NCBI RefSeq assembly: GCF_014218255.1
Contig: NZ_AP021872.1
Location: 186,001 to 250,000 of the forward strand
Length of the DNA: 64,000 nucleotides
Direction: 5' to 3'
DNA from: Mycoavidus sp. B2-EB
GTDB taxonomy: Bacteria > Pseudomonadota > Gammaproteobacteria > Burkholderiales > Burkholderiaceae
Shown: in pieces, positions 19,694 to 29,777 of the stretch
How the letters are laid out: every line of letters begins with the position of its first letter
Position numbering within the stretch: the first letter of the stretch is position 1
Position numbers and translations under genes: made by a program
Notes under the pieces: generated by a model
What the model was told of the DNA's origin: nothing
Database searches by the model: none
Seen by the model: the letters and a program-made list of their open reading frames with translations, nothing else

Positions 19694-20959
19694 ATGACAG
19701 CCCGTTTTCTGTGGAAGTTAGTTTTCCAATCGGGTCCTCTAGCGGGGCAAGTTTTGCATTTGCCTGCCGGTGAGTTAACTGTTGGCGACCAGCCTGGATG
19801 CGATATAAATTTCCCTCTGTCGAGTACCCACGGGGACCATTGCGTGCTATCTGTCGATGAGCATGGGGTTACGTTACGTCCTTTGCGGATACGTTGCAAG
19901 GTTGATGGCCGCCGCTTAAAAGCGGATGAAGTTAAATTAGAGGTGGGGCAAATCATAGATTTGGCCGGCTGTAAATTTAATCTGGCGCGGGTAGTCGAAG
20001 ACGCAGCGAGTTCAATTGAAGCCTTGCCAGTTACGCCAGTGCGTGCGGCCGCACGTGTACGCGGTTTGCGTTTATGGGGCGTTGGCTTGCCATGCATCAT
20101 AGCCGGGGGCTTGGTGGCCGCCTTGTTGCAAGCGGGGCAAGAGTTGCGTGCTTCAGTGTCGCAATATAGGCCATTTAATCTAGAGAGTTATCAAGAGACG
20201 CTGCGCCTAAATGCTGGGCTTGCGCAAATAGAAGTGATGCGCGCTGAAAGCGGCGCGTTGACATTATCTGGTTTATGCCAGCATACCTCTGAATTAGCGC
20301 CATTTTTAGTGCGGCTTGACGATGCGCGCATTCCATACAGTAATCAAGTCGTCTGTGTCGACGAGTTGCATCAGGGCGTTACCTATCTATTGCAGGCCAA
20401 TGGATATCGGGATGCGCGGGTTAGTGCCGGTTCGTCGTTAGGCTCGGTGGTGATTACGGGTAATATCCATGCAGGTAAACGTTGGGAAACAGTGAGTCAG
20501 CAGTTAAATCAAATGCCAGGTTTGGCATCTTGGATGGTCAGCAACGACGCCGATGCTGTCATCACAAGTTTAGTGGATACTTTACGTGAGTGTAAGTTGC
20601 TTACAAAGCTAAGCGTGGCGCGCCAGAGCGGCAACATTTTGACAGTCACAGGCCAGTTGCCAGCTGAGCGCCAACAGCAACTGCGGCAAGTGTTAGATGT
20701 ATGGCAAAAACAATATGAAGAGCGTATCCGCGTAGTCTATCAGGATATTCCAACCTCAAAGCTTCAGCTCAGCATACTTCCTGCCACCGTAACGGGGTTT
20801 AGCGGCAACCATAAAACGGCTTTTTTACAGCTTGCCAATGGCATGAAAATACAGATCGGCAGTATCTTGCCAAGTGGGTATGTGGTGACCAAGCTAGATG
20901 ATGGTGGGGTTGAGTTGCGTAAAGATGGGCAGTTGATTCATCTGCCGCTTGACTTATGA
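19694..20959 (+). CDS. sctD: T3SS inner-membrane ring protein SctD
   Basis: Outer ring of the inner-membrane basal body that connects to the secretin. 421 residues: an N-terminal cytoplasmic FHA-like domain (about 1-100, FQSGPLAGQVLHLPAGELTV), one transmembrane segment near residues 120-145 (LWGVGLPCIIAGGLVAALL), then periplasmic ring-building repeats up to the C-terminus. Length and layout match YscD/SsaD. A 222-base gap separates it from the preceding gene, so it may have its own promoter. Its end overlaps the next start by four bases (ATGA). Confidence 0.9.
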   Translation: MTARFLWKLVFQSGPLAGQVLHLPAGELTVGDQPGCDINFPLSSTHGDHCVLSVDEHGVTLRPLRIRCKVDGRRLKADEVKLEVGQIIDLAGCKFNLARVVEDAASSIEALPVTPVRAAARVRGLRLWGVGLPCIIAGGLVAALLQAGQELRASVSQYRPFNLESYQETLRLNAGLAQIEVMRAESGALTLSGLCQHTSELAPFLVRLDDARIPYSNQVVCVDELHQGVTYLLQANGYRDARVSAGSSLGSVVITGNIHAGKRWETVSQQLNQMPGLASWMVSNDADAVITSLVDTLRECKLLTKLSVARQSGNILTVTGQLPAERQQQLRQVLDVWQKQYEERIRVVYQDIPTSKLQLSILPATVTGFSGNHKTAFLQLANGMKIQIGSILPSGYVVTKLDDGGVELRKDGQLIHLPLDL

Positions 20960-21249
20960 GCGACAACCCAATGAGCAGCCCCGTGACACAGCTTGAAGAG
21001 TGCCTATTGGCCGATCAGGACGGCGCGCATCGGACTAAACTCGCAGCTCAACTTGAGAGCGAAAAAAATCGATTGCAACGTTCTTTGCGTCAACCTTGTC
21101 TCCCAGCTCAATATCGTATTTACAAACAGCAGTATGCTGCAGTCGAACATGCGCAAATAGTGGTTGATGCAGTTTGGCATGCGTATCATAAACCGCTTGC
21201 GCGAAAATCAGCTCGGGCAGGTTCTTCCTTCTCAGTAAGAAAAAAATAG
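20956..21249 (+). CDS. YscE/SsaE-like needle co-chaperone
   Basis: 97 residues, helical. The pattern TQLEECLLAD, then QLESEKNRLQRSL, then YKQQYAAVEHAQIVVDAVWH ending AYHKPL fits the short YscE/EscE/SsaE proteins that, with the TPR chaperone YscG/SsaH, hold the needle subunit before export. The gene is translationally coupled to sctD and precedes sctC; in SPI-2 ssaE likewise adjoins ssaD. The assignment rests on pattern and position. Confidence 0.6.
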   Translation: MSDNPMSSPVTQLEECLLADQDGAHRTKLAAQLESEKNRLQRSLRQPCLPAQYRIYKQQYAAVEHAQIVVDAVWHAYHKPLARKSARAGSSFSVRKK

Positions 21250-21256
21250 GAATAGC

Positions 21257-22828
21257 GTGAAACAATGGGTGTTGTTGCTAGCTATGATGCTAGCTTTCGG
21301 GTCAGTGCAGGCGCGTATTCCATGGCGGGGGGATCCCTACTTTATTACGACGCGTGGCGCAAAAGTGGCTGATGTTCTAAAAGACCTTGGCGCAAATTAC
21401 GGGGTTCCCGTGATTGTAAGCCCTAAAGTAAATGATCATTTTGTCGGCACAGTTCGTAATGAAATGCCGGACGTAATTATCGAGCGTTTTACTCAACTAT
21501 TTAATCTGGCCACCTATTATGATGGCCAGGCTCTTTATGTGTATAAAGGGCATGAAATCAAAAGCCAGATTATTACGCCGCGTTATTTATCGACCCAAAA
21601 ACTTATCCGATACCTTAGTCAAGGTGGCGCAAAAGAGCAAAAATATTGCTCATTACGCACAATCAGTAATTTCAATGCGCTTGAGGTGTTTGGCGTACCC
21701 ATGTGTGTTGAACGGGTGAGCGAGCTTGCGAAAAATCTAGACGAAAAAGTCTTGGACCAAGCGCAAAATCAGGAAACGGTGCAGGTTTTTCCGCTACGTT
21801 TTGCCTCTGCCGACGATAATATTTATAACTATCGGAAGCAAGAAGTTCGTGTGCCAGGTGTGGTGAGCGTCTTGCGCGAAATGATCCAGGGCCGTTCGCC
21901 GATTGGAGAAGGGGTTCCGCTGACTAGTGCTAGCGGGAGCTTGCCTATAGAAACAACATTACCCGCGTTCTCAGCGGATTCACGACAAAATGCAATTGTC
22001 GTGCGCGATCGGCAGGTTAATATGCCCATCTACGCGAAATTGATTAAGCAGCTCGACACACAGCCAGCCCAAATTGAAATATCGGTGGCGATTATCGATG
22101 TAAATGCAGCCAATCTGAGTGCGCTCGGGGTTAACTGGTCAGGTACTGCCAACATAGGCGGCAAATATGGCGTGAGTTTTAATACCGGCTTGCCGCAAGG
22201 TTCAAGCGCTACCATTAATAGCGTATTGAATGATACAAACGGTTTTATGGTGCGGCTGAATGCGCTTGAGCAGCACTCTCAAGCCAAGATTCTCTCGCGG
22301 CCCTCTGTGGTCACCCTTAACAATGTGCAAGCAGTGTTGGATCGTAGCATCACTTTCTACACTAAATTAGAGGGTGAGAACGTGGCTAGGCTAGAATCCG
22401 TTTCCGCGGGTTCGCTATTGCGTGTTACCCCACGTTTAATCAAAAACGGCAGCTATGATCAGATTATGCTCACGCTGAACATTCAAGATGGGCGACAAAC
22501 TGAGCCGATTTCTGGCAACCATGAGCAATTGCCGCAGATTGCGAATGCTGAAATTGCGACTCAGGCGACCTTATTGCCAGGCCAGAGTTTGTTGTTGGGG
22601 GGCTTTGTGCAAGACCAGCAGATGCAGGGCGAAAGTAGGGTTCCGTTATTAGGTGAAATACCGGTTTTGGGTAATTTGTTTCGGAATAAAAACGGCACGG
22701 CGCATAGTGTAGTGCGGCTTTTTCTAATCAAGGCGGAGCCGCAGCCAATTGGGCCGCAGCCAGCGCTTGCCAATTTGTCGACAAGTCCTGCAAATGAAGA
22801 CTCGGTAGTGGAAGAAATTGCGCAATAA
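21257..22828 (+). CDS. sctC: T3SS outer-membrane secretin SctC
   Basis: Forms the outer-membrane ring of the injectisome. 523 residues with a signal peptide (MKQWVLLLAMMLAFGSVQA), N0/N1-type periplasmic domains (about 30-260), and the C-terminal secretin domain (about 270-490) with the conserved ATLLPGQSLLLGGFVQDQ and VPLLGEIPVLGNLFRNK blocks. It starts with GTG at 21257, preceded by AGGA at a good distance. No pilotin gene is seen nearby. Confidence 0.94.
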   Translation: MKQWVLLLAMMLAFGSVQARIPWRGDPYFITTRGAKVADVLKDLGANYGVPVIVSPKVNDHFVGTVRNEMPDVIIERFTQLFNLATYYDGQALYVYKGHEIKSQIITPRYLSTQKLIRYLSQGGAKEQKYCSLRTISNFNALEVFGVPMCVERVSELAKNLDEKVLDQAQNQETVQVFPLRFASADDNIYNYRKQEVRVPGVVSVLREMIQGRSPIGEGVPLTSASGSLPIETTLPAFSADSRQNAIVVRDRQVNMPIYAKLIKQLDTQPAQIEISVAIIDVNAANLSALGVNWSGTANIGGKYGVSFNTGLPQGSSATINSVLNDTNGFMVRLNALEQHSQAKILSRPSVVTLNNVQAVLDRSITFYTKLEGENVARLESVSAGSLLRVTPRLIKNGSYDQIMLTLNIQDGRQTEPISGNHEQLPQIANAEIATQATLLPGQSLLLGGFVQDQQMQGESRVPLLGEIPVLGNLFRNKNGTAHSVVRLFLIKAEPQPIGPQPALANLSTSPANEDSVVEEIAQ

Positions 22829-22915
22829 TTGTGTGGTCGCAAAAGATAGAATGCATGCTTGATGTGTGTTGCTGCGACGTCAACGCAAAAATTTAATTTT
22901 GTAAGGTGGATAAGT

Positions 22916-23134
22916 ATGAATACGACAATTGACCAAATCAGCCAGATTATGGGCCACAAAGCAACGGATTTAACAAACCAACTGCAACAGACCGTTGCGC
23001 TTGATGTATCGGATCCAAGAGTCATGAGTAAAGTCCAATATTTTACGCACCAACTCTATAGTACGATTGGCTTGCAGAGTGCAATCTTAGATGTTTACAA
23101 AAAAATCAACCAAGTCATTATTCAACGTATCTAA
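22916..23134 (+). CDS. sctF: T3SS needle subunit SctF
   Basis: 72 residues beginning MNTTIDQISQIMGHKATDL. Length, helix-turn-helix outline, the DPRVMSKVQYFTHQLYS block and the C-terminal DVYKKINQVIIQRI closely follow the SsaG/EscF type of needle protein rather than YscF or PrgI. The reading frame is open further upstream, but AAGGTGG lies just before 22916 and the product from there has exactly the family length. The stop shares a base with the next start (TAATG). Confidence 0.88.
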   Translation: MNTTIDQISQIMGHKATDLTNQLQQTVALDVSDPRVMSKVQYFTHQLYSTIGLQSAILDVYKKINQVIIQRI

Positions 23135-23424
23135 TGACTGAACTGGCGCGAGACATCAAACGGCTATTGGTTGAGGCGGCGATTGCTGCACCCAATCATG
23201 GCCTGGTTGCACAAGCGCAAGGGCTGCTTGAGGCGCTCCCAGCGCTAGGGCTGGAAGATGAAACTCAGGCGCTTGCAGTCGCCATGGTGCATTTTGGCTT
23301 ACGCCAACCGCACACCGCATTAGAGACTATAAAAAATGTTGAAGATGGTTGTGCGCAAGATTTGCGTCAGATGATCGCAAATTACATGGACGACCTAGCG
23401 CGTAAAAAACACTCGCTGAGTTAG
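23134..23424 (+). CDS. sctG: T3SS needle chaperone SctG-like
   Basis: 96 residues, helical with a TPR-like arrangement (GLVAQAQGLLEALPALGLED, LAVAMVHFGLRQPHTALETI). It follows the needle gene directly, as YscG/SsaH/EscG chaperones often do, and would prevent needle subunit polymerisation in the cytoplasm together with the YscE-like protein. Sequence conservation in this family is low, so position carries much of the assignment. Confidence 0.68.
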   Translation: MTELARDIKRLLVEAAIAAPNHGLVAQAQGLLEALPALGLEDETQALAVAMVHFGLRQPHTALETIKNVEDGCAQDLRQMIANYMDDLARKKHSLS

Positions 23425-23481
23425 CGCAGGTTATTTATTTGCCTTGGGTAAACCGACTTTTCTTTTGGAGAACTATTTCTT

Positions 23482-23835
23482 ATGTCCATCGATATCCAAT
23501 CGATCCCACCTTCGATGTTAGCACCTGCGGCGTACGAACCCCATGGCGTGGTTCAGCCGCAGCCTTCTGTCGAGCAAGTGGAAGGGTTCGCCAAATTATT
23601 GCAATCTAACGCGATACCTAAGCATGAAGAAGGGTTACTTAAGGCCATGCAGATGCAAGGCGAGCGTGTTGACCAACGTTTAGCGCCAGCAACATTGGAC
23701 AAAGCAGTTGATGACCCCGCGGCGATGCTCAAGGTGCAGCACGCTTTAGTCAAAACCGTATTGGAACTCGATTTTGCGGCAAGAATTGCAAAAGCCGGCA
23801 CCGATGGGCTCAATAAGCTTACGTCAATGTCATGA
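23482..23835 (+). CDS. sctI: T3SS inner rod protein SctI
   Basis: 117 residues. The C-terminal 50 residues (DDPAAMLKVQHALVKTVLEL, then DFAARIAKAGTDGLNKLTSM) are the helical export and assembly region typical of SctI (SsaI/YscI/PrgJ). The N-terminal half is Pro-rich and variable, as usual. It overlaps sctJ by four bases. The rod joins the export gate to the needle and is secreted early. Confidence 0.87.
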   Translation: MSIDIQSIPPSMLAPAAYEPHGVVQPQPSVEQVEGFAKLLQSNAIPKHEEGLLKAMQMQGERVDQRLAPATLDKAVDDPAAMLKVQHALVKTVLELDFAARIAKAGTDGLNKLTSMS

Positions 23836-24560
23836 GCAAGAATTTTGTCGCGGGTTGTTTATTGGCGTTTAGCGTCTTACTAGCGGGTTGCAAAGTGACA
23901 TTGTATTCAGATTTATCTGAATATGAAGCGAATCAAATGCTAGCGCTATTAATGGCGAATCAGATCGATGCCGCTAAGCAGAAAGATAAAGCTGGTGGTT
24001 TGACCTTGCAGATCAAAAAATCGCAATTTGTTCAGGCGGTTGAAATCTTGCGCCAAAATGGTTACCCACGGTCTAAATACGCATCGGTGATGGATGTTTT
24101 TCCGTCTAATCAGTTAATTTCATCGCCAGAGCAAGAACGGGCGAAGATGAATTATCTGAAAGAACAACAAATCGAAGCCATGCTAATGAGCATTGATGGC
24201 GTGATTGTGGCGCGTGTATCAATCGGTAGCGTGCCGCCTGACAATTTGGGCCTTGAGACGATTAAGCCGACAATCTCGGTGTTTGTAAAATATTCTCCGG
24301 CCACTAATTTATCGACTTGGCAAGGGCAAATTCGTGATCTCGTGCGTCAAGGCGTGCCCGGAATCCAAAATGACAGCATTAGCGTAGTGATGGTCCCCGC
24401 AACCTATCGTTATACGCCCTTGCAACCTAAAGTACTGCCTTCATGGTGGGTGCGTTTACTGCAAAATCCGATATCGTTTGGTGGCATGGTGTTGTTATTT
24501 GTGGCAATGCTAGGTTCTGCCGTTGGTTTCTCTATATGGCAAACACGTCGAGCCTCGTAG
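23832..24560 (+). CDS. sctJ: T3SS inner-membrane ring lipoprotein SctJ
   Basis: 242 residues. It has a lipoprotein signal with lipobox LLAGC (Cys at about residue 20), two periplasmic ring-building domains with the family pattern TLYSDLSEYEANQMLALLMA and PSNQLISSPEQERAKMNYL, and a C-terminal transmembrane segment (about 210-232, ISFGGMVLLFVAMLGSAVGF). This is the standard YscJ/PrgK/SsaJ layout, homologous to flagellar FliF. Confidence 0.95.
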   Translation: MSKNFVAGCLLAFSVLLAGCKVTLYSDLSEYEANQMLALLMANQIDAAKQKDKAGGLTLQIKKSQFVQAVEILRQNGYPRSKYASVMDVFPSNQLISSPEQERAKMNYLKEQQIEAMLMSIDGVIVARVSIGSVPPDNLGLETIKPTISVFVKYSPATNLSTWQGQIRDLVRQGVPGIQNDSISVVMVPATYRYTPLQPKVLPSWWVRLLQNPISFGGMVLLFVAMLGSAVGFSIWQTRRAS

Positions 24561-25165
24561 TGGATCCGCTAGAAGCGCGCTTAAACGCATTGCTCTGGCG
24601 TCCAGGCGCGGCGATGCACCAGCATTGGTGGCCGGCGCTGGCGCTTGAGACATGGCAGCCTGTATATGAAACCTGTGCGCGTAGCCGACGCTGGATTGAG
24701 CATGCGATTGCGGCTCGCCGAGGCGTGCCCAAAGCGAGTGCCGCTCCCCCAAAATTAACCTTGCTTGAGCGGCGCGTACTGGGTTTGACCGATAAATTAC
24801 CGGCTCTATTATTGGCTTTGGGCTTATTGCGTCTTGGGCAGCCAGAATATTGGATGCTTAAACCCTATCTCGAAGCGCTGAATTCTCATTTAGATACAGT
24901 GGCCTGTTCTCAATTAGCCGTATTGGCAACCACCGTGGCTCCGCCCGGATTCAAAGTGCAAGTACCGTTAGTTGAGCCTGAGCAGTTGATTGAGCATGCG
25001 TGCCCCTATGGAGCGGCAGCGTTAACTGGGGTGTTCGCCGGCAGCGCTGTATTGCAAGCGCTTGAAATCTTACTGGCGCCAGGTAGTTTTGACGGCGAGC
25101 CGCTGCGTGAACCCGCCGCATCTTTTGGGTTAGATGCATTATTCCGTTTGGCCCGTTTTTTATAA
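24536..25165 (+). CDS. sctK: T3SS sorting-platform protein SctK-like
   Basis: About 209 residues from the ATG at 24536, which overlaps the end of sctJ. A GTG at 24560 directly on the sctJ stop is an alternative start. The protein is helical and Trp/Leu-rich at the N-terminus (HWWPALALETWQPVYETCAR), consistent with the YscK/SctK adaptor that links SctQ to the SctD ring. Conservation in this family is weak, and its place between sctJ and sctL is the main support. Confidence 0.7.
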   Translation: MANTSSLVVDPLEARLNALLWRPGAAMHQHWWPALALETWQPVYETCARSRRWIEHAIAARRGVPKASAAPPKLTLLERRVLGLTDKLPALLLALGLLRLGQPEYWMLKPYLEALNSHLDTVACSQLAVLATTVAPPGFKVQVPLVEPEQLIEHACPYGAAALTGVFAGSAVLQALEILLAPGSFDGEPLREPAASFGLDALFRLARFL

Positions 25166-25185
25166 ATTTAGATCTAGCCGTTACC

Positions 25186-25920
25186 GTGAATACCGAAGCC
25201 AATCCCTTTAATCTTGAAATTAAGTTGATTGCTGAGCCAGAGCCGTCAGAACCTGTGCTGCAAGCCGCTGTCTTCGATCTCTTAGAGCAAGCAGAAGCAA
25301 CGCTTGAGCAGGCGCAAACGCAAGCCGCTCTGATACGGCATGAGGCTGAGCAAGAGGCGGTGCAAATTCGCGCAGCGGCGAGTGAACTCGGCGCGGAAGA
25401 GAAAGCTGCCCTGATTCACCAAACTCAGGACGAGGCGCGTGATCAAACGGTCACGCAAGGGCTGCGTTGGTTATCTGATGAGACACAGTTAGAAGCCAAC
25501 ATTATCGACCGGCTAGAAGCGCGCGTGCGCAGCACCATGGCCAACGTATTGCAAGAATGGTTAGAGGGACAAGACCAGATTGCGCAACTTGCGCGCCAGT
25601 TGGCCGCGCAAGTACGAGTGCGCGCGCGGCAGCGCCCCTATCAGATCCGCCTGCACCCAACTGAATGCGAGTCGGTGGCGGCGCAGTTAGCGCAGAGCTC
25701 AGACTTAGCTGAGATTCACTGTGTTGCGGATGCTACGCTGACGGCAGGCCAAGCCATTATAGACATGGAATTTTTGCGTATTGAATTTGATTTAACTCGG
25801 CATTGGGCGCAAGTTTTGGCTGCGCTGCGAGGCGAAACTTCAAGCGCATCTGTGGCTACTACAGATACTGACGAACCTGTGCCTGAGACTTTAGCGCTGC
25901 AAATTGAGCCGGCGTGGTAA
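25186..25920 (+). CDS. sctL: T3SS ATPase stator protein SctL
   Basis: 244 residues. A long N-terminal Ala/Gln/Glu-rich helix (about 25-110, EQAEATLEQAQTQAALIRHE) leads to a compact C-terminal domain (RPYQIRLHPTECESVAAQL, then IDMEFLRIEFD), as in YscL/FliH stators that hold the SctN ATPase. The start is GTG at 25186. In SPI-2 the gatekeeper gene ssaL and ssaM follow at this point; here only 38 bases separate it from sctV. Confidence 0.87.
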   Translation: MNTEANPFNLEIKLIAEPEPSEPVLQAAVFDLLEQAEATLEQAQTQAALIRHEAEQEAVQIRAAASELGAEEKAALIHQTQDEARDQTVTQGLRWLSDETQLEANIIDRLEARVRSTMANVLQEWLEGQDQIAQLARQLAAQVRVRARQRPYQIRLHPTECESVAAQLAQSSDLAEIHCVADATLTAGQAIIDMEFLRIEFDLTRHWAQVLAALRGETSSASVATTDTDEPVPETLALQIEPAW

Positions 25921-25958
25921 AAGCATTCTTAAATAGACTAAATTAAAAAGATTAATTC

Positions 25959-28028
25959 ATGAACAGGCTGACTACTGCCATCAACCGGCTAAACGCTATT
26001 TTAATTGCTGCCTCCAAACGGCAAGATATTGTTCTAGTCTCGATTGTGGTAACGGCAGTGTTTATGATGATCCTGCCGTTACCGACTGTACTGGTCGATA
26101 TATTAATTGCGATCAATATCATGTTGTCAGTGACGGCACTAACGATTGCAATTTATATTCGTAATCCGCTTGAATTCTCGGCTTTCCCAGCGCTTTTGCT
26201 GATCACCACCTTATACCGGCTGGCGCTGACGATTACGACGAGCCGTTTGGTTTTGCTGCAACATGATGCAGGCGAGATTGTCTATGCCTTTGGTAATTTT
26301 GTGGTCGCTGGCAATGTTGCGGTCGGGATTATTATTTTTACGATCATCACAGTCGTGCAATTTATTGTCATCACCAAGGGCGCGGAGCGAGTGGCTGAAG
26401 TCAGTGCGCGTTTCTCTTTAGATGGAATGCCTGGGCGGCAAATGAGTATCGATGGCGATATGCGCGCCGGTGTGATGAGCGCGGAAGAGGCGAAAATCGA
26501 GCGCGAATTGTTGCAAAAAGAGAGCCGTCTATTTGGGGCGATGGATGGCGCGATGAAATTTGTTAAAGGCGACGCCATTGCTAGCATTATCGTAGTCTTG
26601 GTGAATATCATTGGTGGTATTACGATTGGCGTAATACAGCATAATATGAGTGCGAGCCAAGCCGTCAGTACCTACGCGATCTTATCCGTAGGCGATGGCC
26701 TAATCGCACAGATTCCAGCATTGTTGATTTCAATTACCGCGGGTCTGATTGTGACTCGCATCCCAAATGCGGAGCAGCAGAATCTCGCCACTCAAATGAC
26801 GAGCCAATTGACTGCGCAGCCATGGGCGTTGCTCATGGCAGGGGGCGTCATGGCTATTTTCGCGTTGATTCCTGGGTTTCCCCCTTTCATTTTTGGCGGG
26901 CTAGCTGCTCTAGCCGTAGGCCTTGGTTTGTATATCCGACGCGGCAAGGCCGCCGCAGCACGCGGACAGCAAGAGACGGAGGCAGCCAAGGACGGGCTTG
27001 AAGCTGCACCGGCACCTGCGCTATTGGTGCGGCTGGGACCCAAGGCCGCCCAGCGCGATCGGCTCGCCGATATGCTTGAACAATTTCGCCGAGAAAAATT
27101 TGACGAGCTTGGCCTGCCATTCCCACTTCCGATTATTGTAGAGGCTCCAGAGTTGCTCCCGTATCAGGTTGAAATTCAACTCTACTTGGTTCCCGTGGTT
27201 ACGCTAACTATGCCGGAAAACGTAGACCTAGTCTGGGCAAGAGCGCAAGCATTGCATATCGATGCGCAAGAACATTCTTTGCCATGGGGCGTCACTCTAT
27301 CCTGGCTGCCGTCAGAGCAAAAGGAGATAGCGACCCGTCTCGGCTTAGCTACCTATAGCCACGAGGAGCGCATCAGTGCTCTGTTAGGCGCGGTAGTGGC
27401 GCGTTATGCGGAAGATTTTATCGGCTTGCAAGAAACGCGCTCGCTCCTAAACAGGATAGAAGAAAGCTACCCAGAACTGCTGCGCGAACTACTGCGCGCG
27501 ATGACTTTGCAAAAAGTTTCCGAAATCATGCGACGCCTTGTCTCTGAAGGCGTGCCAATTCGTGATCTGCGCTCAGTATGCGAGGCATTAACGGATTGGG
27601 CAAATAAAGAAAAAGATATTGTTTTATTAACTGAGTATGTGCGCATCACTTTGCGCCGGCAAATCTGCCATGTTTTTGGGGGGCCGCAACGCCGTATTTC
27701 AGTACTCTTAATTGGCGAACGCATTGAAAATATGATTCGCGATTCAATTCGCGAAACCTCCGCCGGGACTTATGCGGCATTAGATGCGGATAAAACCAGT
27801 GCAATTCTTGAACTTTTGCGCCGTCATATCAATAGCTATCAAGCTCGCGCAGAATACCCGGTACTCTTGACGGCAATGGATGTACGTCGTTATTTACGCA
27901 AGATGATCGAACGAGAGTTTTTCTCCACACCAGTATTATCGACGCAGGAGTTAATGGACGATCTTGAGGTGAATGTGCTGGGTAATCTTGAATTATTTGA
28001 TGAGGACCATCGCCATGCATTGGCCTGA
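25959..28028 (+). CDS. sctV: T3SS export gate protein SctV
   Basis: 689 residues, the usual size of the SctV/FlhA family. The N-terminal half has about eight membrane segments with the FHIPEP signature ([20 protein letters not shown], then [10 protein letters not shown]). The C-terminal half is the cytoplasmic nonameric ring domain that receives chaperone-substrate complexes. All regions appear intact. Its end overlaps sctN by 14 bases. Confidence 0.97.
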   Translation: MNRLTTAINRLNAILIAASKRQDIVLVSIVVTAVFMMILPLPTVLVDILIAINIMLSVTALTIAIYIRNPLEFSAFPALLLITTLYRLALTITTSRLVLLQHDAGEIVYAFGNFVVAGNVAVGIIIFTIITVVQFIVITKGAERVAEVSARFSLDGMPGRQMSIDGDMRAGVMSAEEAKIERELLQKESRLFGAMDGAMKFVKGDAIASIIVVLVNIIGGITIGVIQHNMSASQAVSTYAILSVGDGLIAQIPALLISITAGLIVTRIPNAEQQNLATQMTSQLTAQPWALLMAGGVMAIFALIPGFPPFIFGGLAALAVGLGLYIRRGKAAAARGQQETEAAKDGLEAAPAPALLVRLGPKAAQRDRLADMLEQFRREKFDELGLPFPLPIIVEAPELLPYQVEIQLYLVPVVTLTMPENVDLVWARAQALHIDAQEHSLPWGVTLSWLPSEQKEIATRLGLATYSHEERISALLGAVVARYAEDFIGLQETRSLLNRIEESYPELLRELLRAMTLQKVSEIMRRLVSEGVPIRDLRSVCEALTDWANKEKDIVLLTEYVRITLRRQICHVFGGPQRRISVLLIGERIENMIRDSIRETSAGTYAALDADKTSAILELLRRHINSYQARAEYPVLLTAMDVRRYLRKMIEREFFSTPVLSTQELMDDLEVNVLGNLELFDEDHRHALA

Positions 28029-29388
28029 CGTTGAAGTGCTCGCACAGCGCCTGGATGAACGGCTGCAAGCTAAAGTTTCTCTATCGCCTGCACGCGTGAT
28101 CGGTGCGGTCCGCCGCGTTGGCCCAACCGTTCTGCACGCTTCTTTGCCGGGCGCGCAATTGGGTGAACTATGCCGTATTGGTACGCGTGGCTTGATCGCG
28201 GAAGTCGTCGGTTTAAGTGAAGAAACCGCAATTTTGTCACCGTTCGATGAACCTCTAGGCGTTGCTTGCGGAGCTGATGTTGAGCGGTTGGAGCGGCAAC
28301 TTGAAATTGAGGTCGGGGATCATTTAATTGGTGCTGTATTAGATGGATTTGGCCGACCGTTAAGAGTCCAAAGAACGCGTGCGCCGGGGACGTTGAGCCA
28401 GTCGCGGCCGATTTGCACGGACCCGCCAAGCGCGTTATCACGTCCTTTAGTCGCAGAGCCTTTGGCACTCGGGATTCGCGCGATTGATGGTTTGTTGACT
28501 TGCGGCAAAGGCCAACGGGTCGGAATTTTTGCGGCCGCAGGAGTTGGCAAAAGCGCCTTGTTGGGTATGATGATGCATGGCAATTTAGCCGATATTGTTG
28601 TCCTTGCATTGGTTGGGGAGCGTGGCCGAGAGGTGCGCGAATTTATCGATCGCGTATTTGATGATGAAATGCGGCGGCGCGCCGTGATTGTGATTGCGAC
28701 TTCCGATCGGCCTGCGTTGGAGCGCTATAAAGCCGCCTACACCGCAACCACTATCGCTGAATATTTTCGTGATCAAGGCAAAAATGTATTATTGCTAGTT
28801 GACTCTGTCACGCGCTACGCGCGTGCGGCGCGTCAGCTTGGCGTAGCGGCTGGCGAGCCGATGGCGGCTAACGGTTACCCTCCGAGTGTTTTTGCTGCGT
28901 TGCCGCGTCTATTAGAGCGTGCCGGGCCAGCCGCGCAGGGGGTGATAACCGGTATCTACACTGTGCTCGTAGAGGGCGACAATATGAACGAGCCAGTGGC
29001 CGATGAAACCCGCTCGATTCTAGATGGGCATATTGTTTTGTCGCGGGCTTTGGCTGAGCGTAATCATTATCCTGCGATCGACGTATTGCGTAGCGTCAGC
29101 CGAGTGATGAATCAGGTTGCGCCATCCGAGCTTAAAAAGCACGCTGCCAAATTGAGGCGTTTGCTGGCGCGTTACGATGAGATAGATTTACTGGTGCGCG
29201 TTGGAGAATATCAGCGCGGCCAAGATGCGGAAGCCGATGAAGCGCTTGAGCGGCGCTCTGCGATAGAGAGTTTTTTGCGCCAAAGCACAGCACAAAGAGG
29301 TGGACTGGCTGAAACTGAAATGGCGCTGAGGCAGGTGCTTACCGAGAGTCAGCCTACCCGGTTAGACCAGAATGAGTGGATGCATTAA
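28015..29388 (+). CDS. sctN: T3SS ATPase SctN
   Basis: Hexameric ATPase that strips chaperones and unfolds substrates. 457 residues from the ATG at 28015, chosen because GAGGA lies eight bases upstream and the N-terminus then matches the family. Walker A AAAGVGKS is at residues 173-180, and the Walker B region [20 protein letters not shown] and [20 protein letters not shown] follow. Related to FliI and the F1-ATPase beta subunit. Confidence 0.97.
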   Translation: MHWPDVEVLAQRLDERLQAKVSLSPARVIGAVRRVGPTVLHASLPGAQLGELCRIGTRGLIAEVVGLSEETAILSPFDEPLGVACGADVERLERQLEIEVGDHLIGAVLDGFGRPLRVQRTRAPGTLSQSRPICTDPPSALSRPLVAEPLALGIRAIDGLLTCGKGQRVGIFAAAGVGKSALLGMMMHGNLADIVVLALVGERGREVREFIDRVFDDEMRRRAVIVIATSDRPALERYKAAYTATTIAEYFRDQGKNVLLLVDSVTRYARAARQLGVAAGEPMAANGYPPSVFAALPRLLERAGPAAQGVITGIYTVLVEGDNMNEPVADETRSILDGHIVLSRALAERNHYPAIDVLRSVSRVMNQVAPSELKKHAAKLRRLLARYDEIDLLVRVGEYQRGQDAEADEALERRSAIESFLRQSTAQRGGLAETEMALRQVLTESQPTRLDQNEWMH

Positions 29389-29405
29389 CTTAGAGACCCT
29401 ATGTT

Positions 29406-29777
29406 ATGTGGTCAAAATTAATCGCGGTTAAGCGCCGCCGAGAAGAACGTTTACGAATTGCAATACACCAGGTTGAAGCGCAAGTGAGTGAATTAAAAAC
29501 CGCTCGCGCAAAACTCGATGAGCAACGCTTGCAAGTCATGCAGCAATGGCAAGCACTGAGTGCGCAAAGCTCAGTGCGCCGGTCAGATGGAGTAGAGGAA
29601 TTATTGCAAGAGCTGAGCCATTACAATCTTACAGCTTTGAATTTTGAGCAAGAGAGCCAGCAGCTCGGTGCGCAAATAGAGGATTTGCAGCAACAACTTA
29701 AGGAACACAATATCCTGCTTCGGCAATGTATTGCGAAGCAGGAGAAATTAAAGCTCATTGAAAAACAACCAAGATAA
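29406..29777 (+). CDS. sctO: T3SS ATPase stalk protein SctO
   Basis: 123 residues, almost entirely a two-helix antiparallel coiled coil rich in Glu, Gln, Leu and Lys (KLIAVKRRREERLRIAIHQV, then EQESQQLGAQIEDLQQQLKE). This is the YscO/FliJ type of stalk that sits in the SctN ring and contacts SctV. It overlaps the next gene by one base. Sequence identity in this family is low, but position between sctN and sctP supports the call. Confidence 0.82.
   Translation: MWSKLIAVKRRREERLRIAIHQVEAQVSELKTARAKLDEQRLQVMQQWQALSAQSSVRRSDGVEELLQELSHYNLTALNFEQESQQLGAQIEDLQQQLKEHNILLRQCIAKQEKLKLIEKQPR

Noticed and set aside
28070-28609. 179-codon open frame antisense to sctN
   Set aside because: It lies wholly inside the well-conserved sctN frame, has no ribosome site and has the composition of a shadow frame.
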